Of a DNA stretch of 64,000 nt, positions 33,601 to 45,671 are shown piece after piece. This DNA is from Macrosoma leucophasiata (Eukaryota; Arthropoda; Insecta; Lepidoptera; Hedylidae), in contig JAWQUS010000010.1 in assembly GCA_036365455.1 (NCBI GenBank), positions 17,594,501-17,658,500 of the forward strand. The letters run 5' to 3'. The translations under genes were made by a program, and so were the position numbers. The notes under the pieces are model-generated. The model did no database searches and had not been told where the DNA came from. It worked only from the letters and a program-made list of their open reading frames with translations. Position 1 is the first letter of the stretch. Each line of letters begins with the position of its first letter.

Positions 33601-35974
33601 TGTTGTGTGTGTGTGTACAACGGTAGGTACCCACGATACAGAATTATACCTAGTGTGGGGCTGTGAATGTAAGCGTATTTATTTATCGATATTTTTATAA
33701 CATCCAATAGGACTTGGGAATAATAGGTATGGTTTTGTACGCGTATGTGTCTGTAACCGCAAGTTTATCTTATGTGGTTGCCATCTTAAATCTACTATCA
33801 CATCTGGCATTTTAAACTATATTTAATTTTAGTACTTTTATGGTTTACACTAGATATAGACAGACCCCCCACTTTGAAAGATATAAAAATCATAGCAATG
33901 TTCGTAAAGTAATAGCAGATTTTTAATTTGTAATTGGGATGACTATGTAATATTTTGCACAATGACGAGTAACACTTACATCGTGTTAACATGTAATTAC
34001 ATTATGTTAACATGTAATTTCGTTTCTTCAGGAATTATTGGAAATTACATTTTGATATGGTATAGAAATCTTAGAGGTGTCCTTCTATTATATATTTTAT
34101 GTTATTCAAGCTTTCTGTCGATTCCCAGCTGTCTGCATTATACTGCCTATTATTTATTCCCTTCGAGGAAATACAGTGGTTATTCTGGAATACATATTAA
34201 ATTAATGTAAGATACGTTCCCATGTTGCCAACATTGTAACATAAATAGGTAGGTAGCATATTATTGTTATGCATAAGAAAAGTTTGTTTTGTCTGAATAA
34301 CAATAGAAGCGATGGCGATATTTGCTTGGGTTTAGTCGAGGACGTGACAATATGACAGTAAATTATGTGGATTTGGGGGAACTTTCTTTATATATTTTTT
34401 TTTGTTTACGTTATGCTTGTTTTCTTACACTAAAATGTTTTTAAGTCTTAAGTTTTCAACCTGCGGCTACAGATTTTGTGGAGATAGAATACGTACGCCT
34501 ACGTATGTTTATGTTGTGAAACAAATTCCGCTAGGTTGGCCACTCGCATATTGTTAATCCTCGACTCTACACACACAGTGAAAATAATTATTTTTCCCGT
34601 CAGTTATATGAACCTTAAAAATAAGAGAAGATGATTCATGCAGACAAGGACTGGAATTTACTCCAAACTATTAACATTTTACAGGAAGGTTACTGGTGAT
34701 AGAGTTCCAGTGACAGAGCTCGCGGGTGTACGCACCACCGCTTCCGGTCAGCTGGTAATGTACGGCCCTGTAATTTCTGGCACCGAGGTATAACAACTTA
34801 GAACGTAGGAGTGGCAACGCATCAACATACCTCTGGTTTTTATGTAGATGTTTTTAGGCTACAGTAACAAGCCAGAGGGCTTGCTTCCTGTTTTTATTTC
34901 ATAAGACGTATGAACGTCTAGATTTAATCCGCGCTCGACAATATTTAGAAATTAAAAAATGTATATTGCAATTTGACCTTTTCAGAAATACTAACAATAT
35001 ATTTTTTTGTGTCAGGATGTATCAGACCAAGAATTAGAAGTGGAAGAGGTAGTAGAGGGCACCGGCATGGTTGGTGGCACTTATCGTCTGCTAGCCACTG
35101 GTCCGTCCTCTCTAACGTCATATATCACCGACGCCGAGTCTGGTGAAGAAGTTAGTGATATAGAAGTGAGTATATATTGTGTTATTGTTATAATTATAAA
35201 GACAAATTAACGAGAAACGATCTCAATATAAATATAAACAAGTTATTGGGTTGTTATGCTATGCTATATTGTTATGCACACCACTATGTGCTTTTTTCGA
35301 TGACATTAAAAACAATATGGGTACTTTCAACTTCACAAGCAATACATGCTAAATAATATAATTATTAATAAAAAAATAAAATATATTAATATTATATTAG
35401 TTATTATTGATAATAAGTTATTTAAATATAAACACCAATAAAAAAAACATAATTATTCTTATAGCTCATTAGTAAAATTTGTGCGAATTATACAGTTATT
35501 TAATTAAGCGTGTTTTGTTTTCAGGTATTGGATCAATCTTATGAAGAAATCGACATTGATGTAACTGATGTTAAACCCGTGAAGTTGGATCTCTCCTTAA
35601 CAGAAAATTATACAAGTAAATGCTTCTCTATATTACAACAAATATTTTTATATATTCACTATTGTTCAGATCAAATGGTTTATTGCATGTATTGCATAAT
35701 TAATAGATGGTATTTGTACATGATACCCTGTTCTCACTGATGTTAGTATTTGTGAACAGAATTGATTATATAGCTGATCTCTTTCGTATATAAAAATAAT
35801 AAATAACAGACAAATTCTAATATTCATTTTCAATTGTTTTTATATATAAATATATTTGTTTCAGTACACCCAACTAAACGCGCGAAGACGAGTTTCATAT
35901 ACCAACCTGTTACTACACAGGCGCACACCAGCAGGCGGAAAACGCCTCTTGTTAACAGAGTAGCACTAATTTAA
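30684..35974 (+). CDS. jumu: Forkhead transcription factor FoxN1/4 (jumeau orthologue)
   Basis: Eight coding exons: 30684-30779, 30862-31769, 31864-31988, 32073-32180, 32534-32703, 35016-35165, 35525-35615 and 35865-35974, giving 585 residues. The forkhead DNA-binding domain spans roughly residues 303-400 and is split over exons 2-4. It reads [17 protein letters not shown], then [33 protein letters not shown] and [10 protein letters not shown]. The recognition helix [13 protein letters not shown] is intact, and [14 protein letters not shown] following the domain is typical of FoxN1/4 rather than FoxN2/3. Exon 5 encodes a very acidic Asp/Glu tract of about 40 residues; the N-terminus is Ser/Thr/Asn-rich. 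In Drosophila the orthologue acts in chromatin, neuroblast and heart-progenitor biology. The start is the ATG 13 nt after a TTTCAG acceptor, so a non-coding first exon lies further upstream. The exon 1 donor (GTTCGT) is chosen because it keeps the phase. Confidence 0.93.
32236..32487 (+). mobile_element. SINE family S3 in a jumu intron
   Basis: Contains CTCGGTTAAGCGACACGGAC, GTGTGATGGGTGACCGCTAG, TTCCGTGCTTCGGAGAGCAC and GACTCGTGACCAGCAGTGGG. A reverse partial copy lies at 63372-63492, with CCGAAGCACGGAAAACGCGC and TCGCTTAACCGAGTAGATCG. Confidence 0.75.
33471..33690 (+). mobile_element. tRNA-headed SINE family S2 in a jumu intron
   Basis: Begins GACCCAGTTAGTCCAGCGTG, has box B-like AGATTCGATCCTCTCACCGG, then TTTATTTCGGGTCTGGGTGT and GTGTGGGGCTGTGAATGTAA. 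A reverse full copy lies at 61488-61692 and a fragment at 46262-46345. Confidence 0.8.
34692..34895 (+). mobile_element. SINE-like family S1 in a jumu intron
   Basis: Reads ACTGGTGATAGAGTTCCAGT, GAGCTCGCGGGTGTACGCAC and GTAATGTACGGCCCTGTAAT, shared with five other copies in the window. It ends with CTTGCTTCCTGTTTTT. It lies in the long intron before exon 6. Confidence 0.8.
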
Positions 35975-37941
35975 TATAAATATACAATAATTCGTATTAT
36001 GTATAATGAAATTGTCCCGTTTTTATAGAAAAACAAAGTGTCGGCTGAATAACGCACGAGACTAAATTTATTATTGTGATTCAATGGTTGGCAACGTAGA
36101 TGTAGCTAGCGGTAGCCTCTCCAGTGATTTTTCATTCGATTTACTAACGCGAAAAAGTATTTTAATATTGATAATCGTTTAGCTGTGAACTATCTTTAAA
36201 TGCGACTCATGGACTGGGTAATCGCGAAGTCTGTACCAGATAAGTGTATTTACGTGTTTAAAAAATCGTGACACTTGTTACATATCGTACACTGTAAAAT
36301 ATTTTTAATTGTTAAAATAGATGCAGGAGTATCTCGACATTGATATGTTTGTATTATTTGATAACATTTTGTATTATGCTCGCAAAATGAAACCAATGGT
36401 GTGAAATGCAATATTTCCTTTAACAAAATAGTTCGTAAGTGGTTAATCGACCATACACTGTCAGTACAAAGACATGAATTTTGCTACTCTATTGATACGT
36501 TTTGTATTAATAATCAAAATTTACACTGAACATTATGATTTTTTATATAATGTATACCTACGAGTATTATGATCGTACATTGATAGGATAGTGATTAGTA
36601 ATAATGATAAAGTGCGTAGGTTAAATGTATCACTATAGTAGCAAGAACCATAGCGGGTATATTAAATATATATATTATTAAGTTCCCACCGCTTTATGTA
36701 CATATTTATCGTATTACGTGTGCTTTTTATTTGTTGACACTGGCGGTCCAGTATCTGCCCCTTCAACTTAACTCTTAGCCAATTTCATTTAAAATAAAAT
36801 AATTCCTCGAACTTATCCAGTACAATTTGTTTTTTAAATTGTGTGGATAACTTTGACAATTGTTAAATTTCTATTAAAATTGACTAAGATTTAATTTGTA
36901 ACCGTATATAATTAAAAATTCTGTTATTTACCTCTCGTACCAAGTAAGTAGTGTAGTGTTAGGCAATATAATACAATAATTTTACTTACTTTTAAATAAG
37001 TCCTTTCCTTACCTCCTATGTGAGGATTCTAATCATGACATGCTTTCATGTCGCGTAGAAGGTTCTTAGCCTTTAATTTTCTATGTCTCATTAATTCCAT
37101 AGTTACTATAATTTCAGAATATAAATAATGTTAAACACACAATCTGTTCGTGTAATTGTTTTGGTATCATGAAATACATGATTTCGAAATATGACCATAA
37201 CAGAGATATTCTTGACATTTGTTATGATCACATTTCTTTAAAATTGGATAACTACTCAAAACCAAGTTAATGTACTTGGATATCTATATGATTGTTCAAA
37301 AAAATCTAATTAACATTTGTACATAATTCAATTAAGCACGCAAACATTTATAAATGTTTGTATTGATACTTGTAACATTGGCATGTTAAGGTTTGTTGCC
37401 TTATGGGATAATTTTCATCGTTTTTTTTAAACTACAATTAAAACTTACAGACGTAGTCGCTTATTATTGAATAATTCCTGTGAAACATGTTCATTTGTAA
37501 TGAAGGTGATAGTGAATGAAGCGACAAAGTTGAATGAACTTCACTTAATGATATTTTAAGAAAATATTAGATAAGAACACCATTTCATGATCCTTAATAA
37601 TCTCGTAATTATAATATAACAAAATATGCACTTTAACATGCCTCGGTTACTACCACCATGTGCGACTTGGCTACGATGTTTAATTAAAAGTCAATGCGAC
37701 ATTTCAAAAATACACTTGTAGAAAAAAAACACATGTAACAGTCGCCAACATGGATAGCTTTACACAAAGGGTGTCTTTACCTTCTATAGCTTCCAAACGA
37801 TACACGCGCAACTGAGGCTTTCATAGCATCTTTGGTAGATATTTGGTTGTGATTTGGATCTCTCCAAACCCATGGAATGTTTTAATCTGGTTTGAATTAG
37901 TCTTAAGTTTACAAAGCCTTGTCATAATTATATGCTGAACA
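35975..37941 (+). other. Probable 3' UTR of jumu and flanking AT-rich DNA
   Basis: No coding frame. The transcript end is not clear; several AATAAA-like hexamers occur, and a long 3' UTR up to a GTAATAAAAATG near 40120 is possible. I cannot choose among them. Confidence 0.35.
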
Positions 37942-38098
37942 GAGTGCCTAGTGCGAGATTTCCGATCGCGATCGCGTAAGAGTAAACGCAGATTTGTATG
38001 GAATTGAAGGAGCGTCATCTAGCGGTGAATCAATGACGCTCCTTCAATTCCATACAAATCTGCGTTTACTCGTAAATAAAATCTCGCACTAGGCACTC
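37942..38098. mobile_element. Palindromic MITE (GAGTGCCTAGTGCGAGAT ends)
   Basis: Perfect terminal arms GAGTGCCTAGTGCGAGATT and AATCTCGCACTAGGCACTC, with inner arms GAGTAAACGCAGATTTGTAT and GGAATTGAAGGAGCGTCAT, surround a short loop. The left arm has an extra GATCGCGATCGCG absent on the right. Confidence 0.75.
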
Positions 38099-40150
38099 AG
38101 TCGTAAAATCCGTCAATAATAAATCAGTTTTCAGTTTACATCATAAATTAGTTTTACATAAAATTATTGTAGAGTTGATGATGTATTCAATTAAAATGAC
38201 CACTAAAATTGTGTTTGTGAGGGTGACTGTTTACTGATGAGTGTAGCAATCTCTTCCTTCTATATTAATCAATTAGATTAGAGAAAACTGTGATATGAGA
38301 TTTGCTATTAATCTGTATTACACATGATGCGAATATAGAGTCAATCTTCATAGCTATCATGATACTTAACATCGAACTACCGGACGTGTGAAAATGATTA
38401 TGTAGATGTGTTCTCTTAATGTTATTGTAGACACATTGCAGACTGTCTAATGATTGTGCTTTGTCGCACTGAACTTTATTGTAATACACGCAATCGGACA
38501 AACAGTCTGAAGTGTGCGGTAGCTCTTACTGTGTATGAGTGCTCCTAGACGTTAAGTTAGGCGTATTAGGTAAGAGCCAAACAAACTATCAAGTACCGAA
38601 TGTTAAATCGGTGTTACGCCGCGGCAATTACTAGTTTAGTCCAAGCTCTTATACCAATGAACCTTTATTGAAATTATTCATTCCAGGTGCATTGATATTC
38701 CATATAACATAGAGTACACGATGTTTTTGCAATAGAACACTAGGTTTTGCTGGGTGCCGTATACATCTATATACTTATCTAAGATCGATTCCTACTACCG
38801 ATTTGTGAACAAGTTTCCAACGGGCTATCAGGCAACAAATCGGCTGCAGAGCCACCACCGCTTAGGGATTTTTCCGAACCGAAAAATACGCTAGTTCTAC
38901 AGGCCTAAATCTCTATATAATCACTATTGCAGTATTGCCCAAGTATTGTTTTGCCATGGCCCGGTGATTAACCGGTGATTATCACACTGCCCCTTGGTAA
39001 CCCGCTTAGTATATTTAAACGCGAAGTCGCGATCCGGCAAGTGGGAAACACCGCACTATTGAATCGTTTTGCTGTCTTGCTCTAACTTAAGTCGCGCACA
39101 TGATAGTGAAGCGATTCAATGAGAATTATATTATGATCATTAGGCCCCTGGCTGACTGTCCGACCTGTCCGTCGCAACCCGTTCACAAATCGCTAGGGAG
39201 ATACAGCTGTAACAATTTGGTAACTTGATCGCTAGTAGTGAGTTTTGGTATGTTGAAGTTAACTGTCAGTGAATAATGGAGCGAAAATAATGAAATCAGA
39301 CACTATTAAATTGTTGTATTGATTGATATTACTGTAAATAGGTCTTAAAACAACCAGGGTTCGAAATCATAGTTTGGTGTCAACGAAAATCTGGACATGC
39401 CGACTATGCGTAAGCATATCTTAATTATTCTTACGCATAATATGCAGGTGAAAGCCCCAATAATCAATCAATTCGAAAAGTGGAAATCCCAAAGTTATAG
39501 ACATCCTAAATTATGTTAGAACCGATAAAATTTTATCATTGTGCAATTTTTTTTGAGGTTTTGAAGATCCAAGTTCAATTTACCACAAATTACAAATAAT
39601 ATTAATTGTTTCTTATAATGCGCTTTCGAATTAACTGCATACATATTCATTATGATAAATTTCGAACCTTGATAATCAAACAATCAAATAAATTAGGTGC
39701 TCTACTATCAAGATGAAACTGTGCAATCTTGTATATGTTAATAGTAAAAATAGAGGGTATTATTTTGAATTAACATATTCGTCATTGTAATAAACTAAGA
39801 TTTATGTTACTTTGGAAAATATGTTAACGTTCGTTCTCCACGGACTTTCTTTATTCTGGTTTATAAGAACAGAACTAAGACTTGAACAAAATCTTCCGTT
39901 AAACTTGATACAATAGCTTGTCTAGTAATAAACCTACTTAAAAACCATGATAACCAACGTAGTTGTATTGATAACTATTGAAATAAGTAATGTATTTTTC
40001 CACTGCCAGTATTTCAACATCCATGTAACATAAGCATTTAGCACGTAAAGGTAGAGGATAGTTTAGTTAAGTAGTTCTAGGTTAAGAAGCTAAGTTGGAT
40101 GATTTTTAATATTTTTTTTGTAATAAAAATGAATTCAATATGTAATCTGT
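38099..40150. other. AT-rich DNA with no recognised gene
   Basis: Read on both strands without finding a family match, an obvious inverted repeat or a coding exon. Either jumu 3' UTR or intergenic. Confidence 0.35.
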
Positions 40151-40154
40151 TTTA

Positions 40155-40612
40155 CTTATTTACTGTATAATACATATAAAACCTGTACATCATCATTTCA
40201 ACTGAAAAAAGTACACTGCTTGACAGAAATCTCCCCGAAAGATTGCCTGCAACCTTCCCCAGACCTGATTCTCGTAACACAAACTCGTTAAATCGAACTT
40301 GATTCGGTGCGCTGTCCTGCTCTAACATAGGCCATACGCATTGGTTAAAGCAAAACAGCGAATCGATTCTATTCGTTCTACAGGTTGACCTCGTGAGGGC
40401 CTGCCTACGCTTCATCTTCCAATACGCGGTCGCCATTCCTGCAGTCTTCTGCCCCAACGGCCGTCAGTTCTAGCTATGTGTGTGTGTCCGGCCGACAGTA
40501 ACTTGAGGTATACGCTATTCGATGGATTATGTCTGTTACTTTGGTTCTCATGAGGACTACCTTCCAATCCTCTTTCGTTACGCAGATCGCAGTGTTGGAT
40601 CATGAATTTTCA
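40155..40612 (-). mobile_element. LINE 3' end: reverse-transcriptase C-terminal fragment
   Basis: The minus strand reads IQHCDLRNE, LLSAGHTHIARTDGRWGRRL and QEWRPRIGR. The L-K-W-x-W-A-G-H-I-A-R-x-x-D-G-R-W pattern is the C-terminal part of the endonuclease/RT LINEs common in Lepidoptera. Frames are broken. Confidence 0.7.
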
Positions 40613-41002
40613 ATTTATAGGTATTGTCAATACAAAGAGTACACCTAAGATTCCTGGATAAAGTGCTACCTACTTCTTAAATTATTATTTACCAAACCCA
40701 TTACTTATTCATACTTGATTGAAATTAAATGGATTTATTCCCGACTTTGTAGTGTTTTATCAAGGCTGAAGAAAATTAATGTCTGACTAGCTAAAGCATT
40801 ATTGATTAGGCCATTTCAAGCACTTCATCGCAATGAACGGAAGGAATTACCAGACCATAGCCGACGCCTTCAGCAAGGTAGGTCAAGCATTTGAAATCAA
40901 TAGAAAGTCCACACTAGTAATGCTTAGAAATTATATATATACTCGCATAATAATAATATATTGTAATTTTTATTTCTTTATTTAACATACTATCCTAACA
41001 TT

Positions 41003-41302
41003 CATAGAGCAACACCGGAGGGGAGTAGCCATATGCAGGCTTTCCCCTCTGTCAAAGTACAAGCCCAAATGGGCCTATACCTGTCGCCGTTGAAACTGAC
41101 TGTAGACGTTTAAATGTGTGCGTGAAATTGTTTCTATTTTGTTAAAGTCAAGGTGTGAGTTTCGTAGTAATAGACGATTTTTGTAGTGTGCGTGTGTGTC
41201 GCACGCATTTCCCCCCGCAAATCGCATCGTTTTGCATCGTTAATAAACGCTATGGCTACTCCCCTCCAGTCCGCCGCGGCCGGTGGCCCTTGTTGCTCTA
41301 TG
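41003..41302. mobile_element. hAT-type MITE, CATAGAGCAAC family, 300 bp
   Basis: Ends CATAGAGCAACACCGGAGGG and GGCCGGTGGCCCTTGTTGCTCTATG. The flanks CTAACATT (40995-41002) and CTTACATT (41303-41310) differ by one base, an 8-bp hAT-type duplication. Internal phrases match 16459-16646 in reverse. Confidence 0.8.
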
Positions 41303-41384
41303 CTTACATTACTCTCTTTCTGTTCTACAATACCTAAACAAGTCTATTAAATTATGTTTATTACGCGTACATTTTGCGTCCAGT

Positions 41385-41965
41385 TGTAACGAGCGGAGCG
41401 CCAGCGATTGCGCTCTTATGAAACGAAGTTTAGAACAATTCCTAACTCTGTGCGAAAGGGAAATATCGACACAGGCCGGTGCGTGTAACAGAACATTTTG
41501 TATGAGAAATTAGTAAATTACATTAGATCACGTGACATTGCCGAAACGCGGCGCCCGCAAGCAGAGAATATGTAATAATACTACTATAGAATGACACTTC
41601 GACGTCTCGCCGTCCCGCCCGATTTCCCCGCATCACCCAACCTCCTCTCTTATGGGCTACGGTTGGTATTTTGTACGTGCTACGCACACAGGTGTACGTG
41701 TAGATACACGTCACTGATTGATGTCTGTGTAATAGAGACCAAATTAAGCGTTTGTATGGAATTTTGGCGGAGTGTCCGCGGTGTGCCGCAAGTGCGCGGG
41801 AATAATAGGTACGCTGTGTTGCTTTTGCCGTTTTATGTATACAAACAAACGTGTCGGATTCGTCAGTTATTTTGCAGTTTTTCTTTTAAATACATATTTA
41901 AAATGAAATGAGAAAACAAGTAGGTGTGTATATTTTTGTGAACCTCCACTAAAAAACGTCAAGAG
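41385..41965. repeat. Dispersed repeat family R, copy 1
   Basis: Contains GGGAAATATCGACACAGGCC, GATCACGTGACATTGCCG, GCAGAGAATATGTAATAATA and AACCTCCACTAAAAAACGTC. All recur in reverse complement in the NSF intron at 61200-61460 and 63275-63400. The 106-codon frame 41591-41911 falls inside it and is not a gene. Confidence 0.6.
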
Positions 41966-42289
41966 CCGCCTCTGGTAATACTATTGAACTTTGATAGTCG
42001 TAGTGCTGTCGATAGTATAAAATATTGTAATATGTGCTACTATCATAGTAGTATTACAATATTTTAGTAGTACTATGTTCTACAATAGTATCGATACTAT
42101 TTATAGTACCTACATATTGAACTTTAATAGTCAATAATAATATCAATAGTCTCGCTATTGCCACACTATTGATATGCTATTGATAGTAGCTTATGCAGGG
42201 GCATCACTAGTCCACACAACGGAAGTAGTGAGAGCACAAAATAAATTAATATTTATCTAACATCATCAGACATCTATCAGAATCATTTG

Positions 42290-42500
42290 TTCCAGTGTAG
42301 GAGCTCGAGGGCGTAGGCATCACCGCATTAGTTGCTAGTATTCAGCACTATCGTGTTCCGGTTAGTTGGTTATGTATGGCTCCGTAATATCTATCACAGA
42401 GACATAATAATCCTCAATCTCTGGTCTTTGGGTAAGTGTCTATAGGCTGCAGTCATCACTTAACATCAATATGATTTGCATGCTTGTTTGCCACCTTCAT
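42290..42500 (+). mobile_element. SINE-like family S1, diverged copy
   Basis: GAGCTCGAGGGCGTAGGCAT, GCACTATCGTGTTCCGGTTA and GTCTATAGGCTGCAGTCATC mark an S1 copy with more substitutions than those at 48132 and 57226. Confidence 0.7.
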
Positions 42501-42635
42501 CAGATTAAAAAAAGTAGAGAGAGTGATGTGTAGAGAGGTTTCACATTACTCTCACCGAAATCTACTTAATTGCCAAACATAACAGAAGGTAACGGACGGA
42601 CGCTACATCCGTGATGACTTAAATATACTATCATG

Positions 42636-42946
42636 CAGTGTTGTTGCAATAGTAATAGTCTATCGATAGTATTGTGAACTATCGTGACCTCGAAAAAATA
42701 GTCGATAGCGCGATAGTACTATCGAAAATATCGCCATCCTGCAATACTATCGATAGTTTCGATAGTATCGATACTAGCTTCGATAGTATCGATACTATTG
42801 ACTATTGTTTATAGCAATACTAATAGTATTGCCTATTTTTAACTATCGATAGTATCGATAGTATTGCAGCATGGCGATATTTTCGATAGTACTATCGCGC
42901 TATCGACTATTTTTCGAGGTCAACTATCGATAGTTTAGCAACACTG
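42636..42946. mobile_element. hAT-type foldback MITE rich in TATCGATA
   Basis: Ends CAGTGTTG and CAACACTG are flanked by perfect 8-bp duplications CTATCATG (42628-42635 and 42947-42954). The two arms of about 120 bp are nearly complete inverted repeats sharing AGTCGATAGCGCGATAGTAC. The 8-mer TATCGATA occurs seven times: 42661, 42748, 42766, 42787, 42844, 42853 and 42925. Confidence 0.85.
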
Positions 42947-43190
42947 CTATCATGTTTTTTATAACCACACCATTCATTCCACTGCAGGTCTTACCCCATT
43001 TGAAAGTAGCTCTTAAAGAATCAAACAGCACCTTTCTTTTACTAAGACATTAATAGAAATTCTTACACAACCGCTAGTAAAGCAACACGTGAGATTAGAG
43101 ATTTACAAACAGCGGTGGATTTACACTAGGGGCAGTGGCGGCAAACTTTGAAAAGGGAAAACAATAATTTCTAGTCTTATCAAAATTTCT

Positions 43191-43421
43191 TAGGGCGAGA
43201 TTCACAGACCGCACTACGACTTTACTTTCGAGCAAAGTACGCTTCGAACTGTCAAAACCCATACATTTCTGACAGTTCTAATGGTGAGATTCATAGACCG
43301 CACTACGACTTTACTTTGAGCAAAGTACGCCTTTGAACTGTCAAAACCCATACTAAACTGACAGTTCTAAGCATACTTTGCTCAAAGTAAAGTCGTAGTG
43401 CGGTCTGTGAATCTCACCATA
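43191..43421. mobile_element. Foldback MITE family F, second composite copy
   Basis: The left end GGGCGAGATTCACAGACCGC and right end GCGGTCTGTGAATCTCACC are inverted repeats. A second internal copy of the arm starts at 43285. TA occurs at both outer edges, as for Tc1/mariner-type MITEs. Confidence 0.75.
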
Positions 43422-44760
43422 GTCATCACCACTCCAGCAGAAAAATGTCCACTGTAGGACAAAGCATTCCCGAAAGACGCTCACAACAGTGGTGTGCATC
43501 ATTAGGGATAATATGCCATAATCTCCCACGCTTTTTCTTCTGCATATCAATGAAATGTTGGAGCAAAACTCCAATTTTCATTGCTATGCGGATGATAGCA
43601 CGGGTGATGCACACTATACAAGCCGTGCAAATGCCTCTCGGACACTTATCGAAGAAAGCAGGACTAGACTTGTGTCTGAAGTCGAGCACTCTCTGGAGCG
43701 GGTCTCTGATTGGGGTCGACTCAATTTAGTGCAGTTCAACCCCTCGAAGACACAAGTCTGCGCGTTCACCGCTAAAAAAACCCCATTCATTGTAGCACCA
43801 CAGTTCCAGGGCACTCCGCTTGCCATTGGTAAGAGTATCGGTATCCTGGGCGTTGACATATCGAACGAAGTGCAATTTGGGAGTCACATTGAGTGTAAGA
43901 CCAAGTTGGCATCCAAAAAGTTCGGGGTGCTTAACAAAGCGAGGCAGTATTTCACATCGGGGCAGCTACTACAGCTTTATAAGGCCCAAGTGCGGCCCCA
44001 TCTGGAATACTGCTCTCATTTGTGGGCGGGAGCCCCCAAGTACCAGCTTGGTCCACTTGACTCCCTACAAAAACGCGCCGTTCGTATTGTTAACGATCCG
44101 GGACTTACAGACAGGCTCGAACATCTGAGCCTGCGCAGAGATATTGGTAGTCTGTGCGTGTTATACCGTCTCTACAATGGTGAGTGCTCTGTCGAACTGT
44201 TCGACATGGTACCACCGTCTCTTTTTCTACACCGTACTACCCGCCGAAGAGAGAAGTTTCACCCTCACCGACTGGACACCTGGCAGTGCTCAACGGTGCG
44301 GTTTTCTCGTTCGTTTCTGCCCAGAACGTGTAAATTGTGGAACGAACTTCCCTCTGAGGTGTTCCCTCGGTGCTACAATATGGGGTTCTTCAAAAATGGC
44401 GTCAAAAGAGTCCTTCAGGGCTGGCAGCGCGTTGGCAACTCCCCTGGTGTTGCAAATGTCCATAGGCGACGGTGACCACTTACCATCAGGTGGCCCGTCT
44501 GCTTGTCTGTCAACTTAATGACATAAAAAAAAAAAAAAAAAAAAAAAATCGCCACGCTTGGCAGGCGGATTGGAGATCGCAGAGGCGGTAGTTTTATCGT
44601 GGCATGGTGCTACCCTGCTACCCATCTTGGGTTGTTACAATTGTCCACTGGAATGGATTGACCACCATTGTTCGGTTAACGGACTGCACTAGAAGAATAA
44701 TTCTTCTTCATTGGAGCAATGGGGTAGTCACGTCCCTACGCTTTCAAATTAATTTATTGA
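43422..44760 (+). repeat. Dispersed repeat L, copy 2, split by a LINE
   Basis: The left piece 43422-43533 (AATGTCCACTGTAGGACAAA) and right piece 44548-44760 (CCACGCTTGGCAGGCGGATT, CCATTGTTCGGTTAACGGAC) together rebuild the order seen at 5895-6187. The LINE 43534-44547 lies between them. Confidence 0.7.
43534..44547 (+). mobile_element. 5'-truncated jockey-like LINE with open RT C-terminal frame and poly(A)
   Basis: The frame is open from 43537 to 44475 and begins LLHINEMLEQNSNFHCYADD. YADD is the RT catalytic motif. It continues with GRLNLVQFNPSKTQVCAFTA, GILGVDISNEVQFGSHIECK, LYKAQVRPHLEYCSHLWAGA and LWNELPSEVFP, the thumb and C-terminal part of jockey-clade elements. A 3' UTR (GACCACTTACCATCAGGTGG) and an A-tract at 44524-44548 follow. 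Imperfect target duplications ATCTCCCACGCTT (43521-43533) and ATCGCCACGCTT (44548-44559) flank it. The element is 5'-truncated in the RT palm, so it cannot move by itself, but the frame has no stop, which suggests a young insertion. Confidence 0.85.
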
Positions 44761-45671
44761 TAATGAATAATTATTTCTTTAACCGATTGAATACCACCAT
44801 TGCCGATTCAGCGCTATATTGCGAGCACACAACGCTCAAGATGTGCGTTGCGTTCCATTGATAAGATTCGCAGACAACTCCAGCTGCCTTTTTAAACTAG
44901 TGGATGGAACGAACGCCAAATTTAGCGGTCGTGGTCGAAGGCGATGCGGGCGTTTGGTGAAACGTAGCCAATATTGACTTTCTTTTTTTTTTTTTTTTTA
45001 TTAATAGAGTCTTTCAGTCGTATACATATTGACTTTCACATTTCTTTAAATTAATGAATATCCATATGGAAGATGACGATGATTAAATGCTTCCATGAGG
45101 AATAAGATGAGATGATGGGATGGCTCCAGTAAAGCGATGGGGACTTTACTAGGAGTTTTATGAAGTTTTGGAGGCAAAACGAAAAAACACTTTTCACTTC
45201 ATAATATCAATTTCTTACACTCGTGAACATTATCGAATGCTTTATGATAAAAATCCCACCATTTTTACACATAAAAACGCGACTATACACAAATTTCGAA
45301 AATAATATCACGCAGCAACACACCTCTTTTCCGCGTTCCCGCCAAAACTATTGACTTTCAATGATTCAGTGTTGCCAACTCCTAAAGTCACTGAATACTG
45401 CACTTGACTCGACAGCGACTGCATGAGGCCGCACCTTTACTGATTGATTGATTCAGATTGATTAGATTTTGATTAATGGCTTTAATGGTCTGTGCTGTGA
45501 TTAATGTCATTTTGACATTTGTCAGCTGGTTGCCTATAGGTGCGCGTGCATTTGTATTGTTCTAACTGTAAATAAAATATTAATGAAAACTTTTGAATAA
45601 CGTTATCGTCCTATGCGCATTTTGGTAATTGCCATTTATGTTGCCTTTGAATATAACTTATTATTTTGATT
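44761..45671. other. Upstream region of misato
   Basis: No coding frame; a T-run lies at 44983-45000. The misato promoter should lie in the last few hundred bases, but I see no clear TATA or initiator. Confidence 0.35.

Noticed and set aside
34684..34795. Possible extra jumu exon after ACAG at 34681-34684
   Set aside because: The sequence is an S1 SINE; phases of exons 5 and 6 join directly without it.
41591..41911. 106-codon open frame
   Set aside because: Lies within dispersed repeat family R, whose other copy does not preserve the frame.
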